Source of the DNA: Bagarius yarrelli
Lineage: Eukaryota; Chordata; Actinopteri; Siluriformes; Sisoridae
Direction: 5' to 3'
Length of the DNA stretch: 64,000 nucleotides
NCBI GenBank assembly: GCA_005784505.1
Contig: VCAZ01000014.1
Coordinates: 2,868,241 to 2,932,240 of the forward strand
Shown: one piece after another, positions 63,325 to 64,000 of the stretch
Layout of the letters: each line of letters opens with the position of its first letter
How positions within the stretch are numbered: position 1 is the stretch's first letter
Translations under genes and position numbers: made by a program
Notes under the pieces: generated by a model
Databases searched by the model: none
Seen by the model: the letters and a program-made list of their open reading frames with translations, nothing else
What the model was told of the DNA's origin: nothing

Positions 63325-63600
63325 GGCCGTCCGTGTGGGACCGTGGAGGTTTTGCTGCAGTATGGGAAACCTACTGGTTTATCTGGTCAGAGGAGAACTG
63401 ACCCGCCAACTAAACCTGGTTTCTCGCAAGGGTTTTTTTTATTTTGTCACCGATTGAGTTTCAGTTTCTTGCCGCTGTCGCCTCTGGCTTGCTTAATTGG
63501 GGACTTTTAATTTATAGATATTAATCAAATGTTGTGTTTTAATAAGGGTTTAATGATGTCTTTTCTGATGTAATTCTGTAAAGCTGCTTTGAAAATCCCG
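63325..63600 (+). repeat. Dispersed repeat R4, copy 2
   Basis: gaccgtggaggttttgctgc, gccaactaaacctggtttct, ctgtcgcctctggcttgctt and ttctgtaaagctgctttgaa. Same order as 32605-32880. A fragment of the same end in reverse is also seen at about 18,405-18,440. Confidence 0.65.
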
Positions 63601-64000
63601 ACTTAAATTTGAAAAGAAAACCATTACATTGTCTTTAATTATTGTAGTTTTCTTCAACAAGTCACAAAGTTACTGCTGCGTCATCAGAGCCGGTGCCAGA
63701 CCATAAGTAACCGGAGGGCGTGCGGCTTCCAACAAGAGGGCACACAATTAGCAACAATAACTGTCAGCTCTTTTCCTATAAAGTGAACAAGAAAATCACA
63801 AACTAATCAATACTACCACAAAGACGACACAACAAAAAACAAAACTGATTGACAAAAATCTGTTTTAATAACGTTCTCATAGCCAAGAGTCACATTTAAG
63901 CTTACAGAAATGAAAATAAATAGCTATCTTTGTCTGATGGCTTTACTATGCATAATGACGTAATGATGCACGAGAAGCATCATAAAAACACTTATGAAAT

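Larger units (their letters stand above)
58830..64000. other. Region upstream of trpc4 coding exon 1, no gene recognised
   Basis: Probably contains the untranslated first trpc4 exon and promoter or part of the first intron, but neither could be located. Recognised: SINE-B 60055-60215, retroelement tail 60285-60690, SINE-A 62360-62545, R4 63325-63600. The remaining open frames have no support. Confidence 0.5.

Overview
The window is vertebrate nuclear DNA. It is intron-rich, with GT-AG splice sites, long AT-rich introns, tRNA-derived SINE copies every 1-2 kb, LINE remnants, MITE-like inverted-repeat elements and microsatellites. The repeat families (a 'ctctggataagggcgtctgccaaatg'-type SINE tail and a GGGATCGTTCACCC terminal-inverted-repeat element) and the protein sequences point to a ray-finned fish. 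An ostariophysan, possibly a catfish, is my best guess, but the species cannot be fixed from the sequence alone.

Two protein-coding genes are recognised, both on the minus strand and head-to-tail, so transcription runs from high to low coordinates. TRPC4 (canonical transient receptor potential channel 4) has 10 coding exons from 58,736 down to 29,683. They splice in frame to a 909-residue channel protein with N-terminal ankyrin repeats, six membrane segments, pore, TRP box and a shortened, diverged C-terminus. POSTN (periostin, a secreted matricellular protein) has 21 coding exons from 23,545 down to 2,202. They splice in frame to 785 residues: signal peptide, EMI domain, four FAS1 domains and a C-terminal tail of small phase-1 exons, one holding five 13-residue repeats. 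The same neighbours in the same order and orientation are known in human (chromosome 13), so this is conserved microsynteny. Which teleost paralogue (a or b) of each gene this is cannot be decided here.

Layout: 1-1,650 is 3' flank of POSTN. 1,650-2,201 is its likely 3' UTR, with an AATAAA on the minus strand at 1,672-1,667. 2,202-23,545 is the POSTN coding region, with a TATA box at 23,616-23,608. 23,620-29,682 is intergenic plus the TRPC4 3' UTR. 29,683-58,736 is TRPC4, whose second intron alone is 12.7 kb. 58,767-64,000 lies upstream of the first TRPC4 coding exon, with no recognisable gene; a strong splice acceptor at 58,767 implies an untranslated first exon beyond it.

The two genes do not form a functional system. 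One encodes an extracellular matrix adhesion protein and the other a plasma-membrane cation channel. The most notable points are a 15-bp microexon and skippable tail exons in POSTN, the 13-residue repeat exon, a GC-AG intron, a TRPC4 C-terminus without the usual PDZ ligand, an 88-bp perfect AT-rich palindrome, a 1.2-kb imperfect triplet array with an embedded 30-bp perfect palindrome, and several small mobile-element fossils (mariner-like, hAT-like and unclassified). No RNA gene, CRISPR array or other prokaryote-type feature is present.
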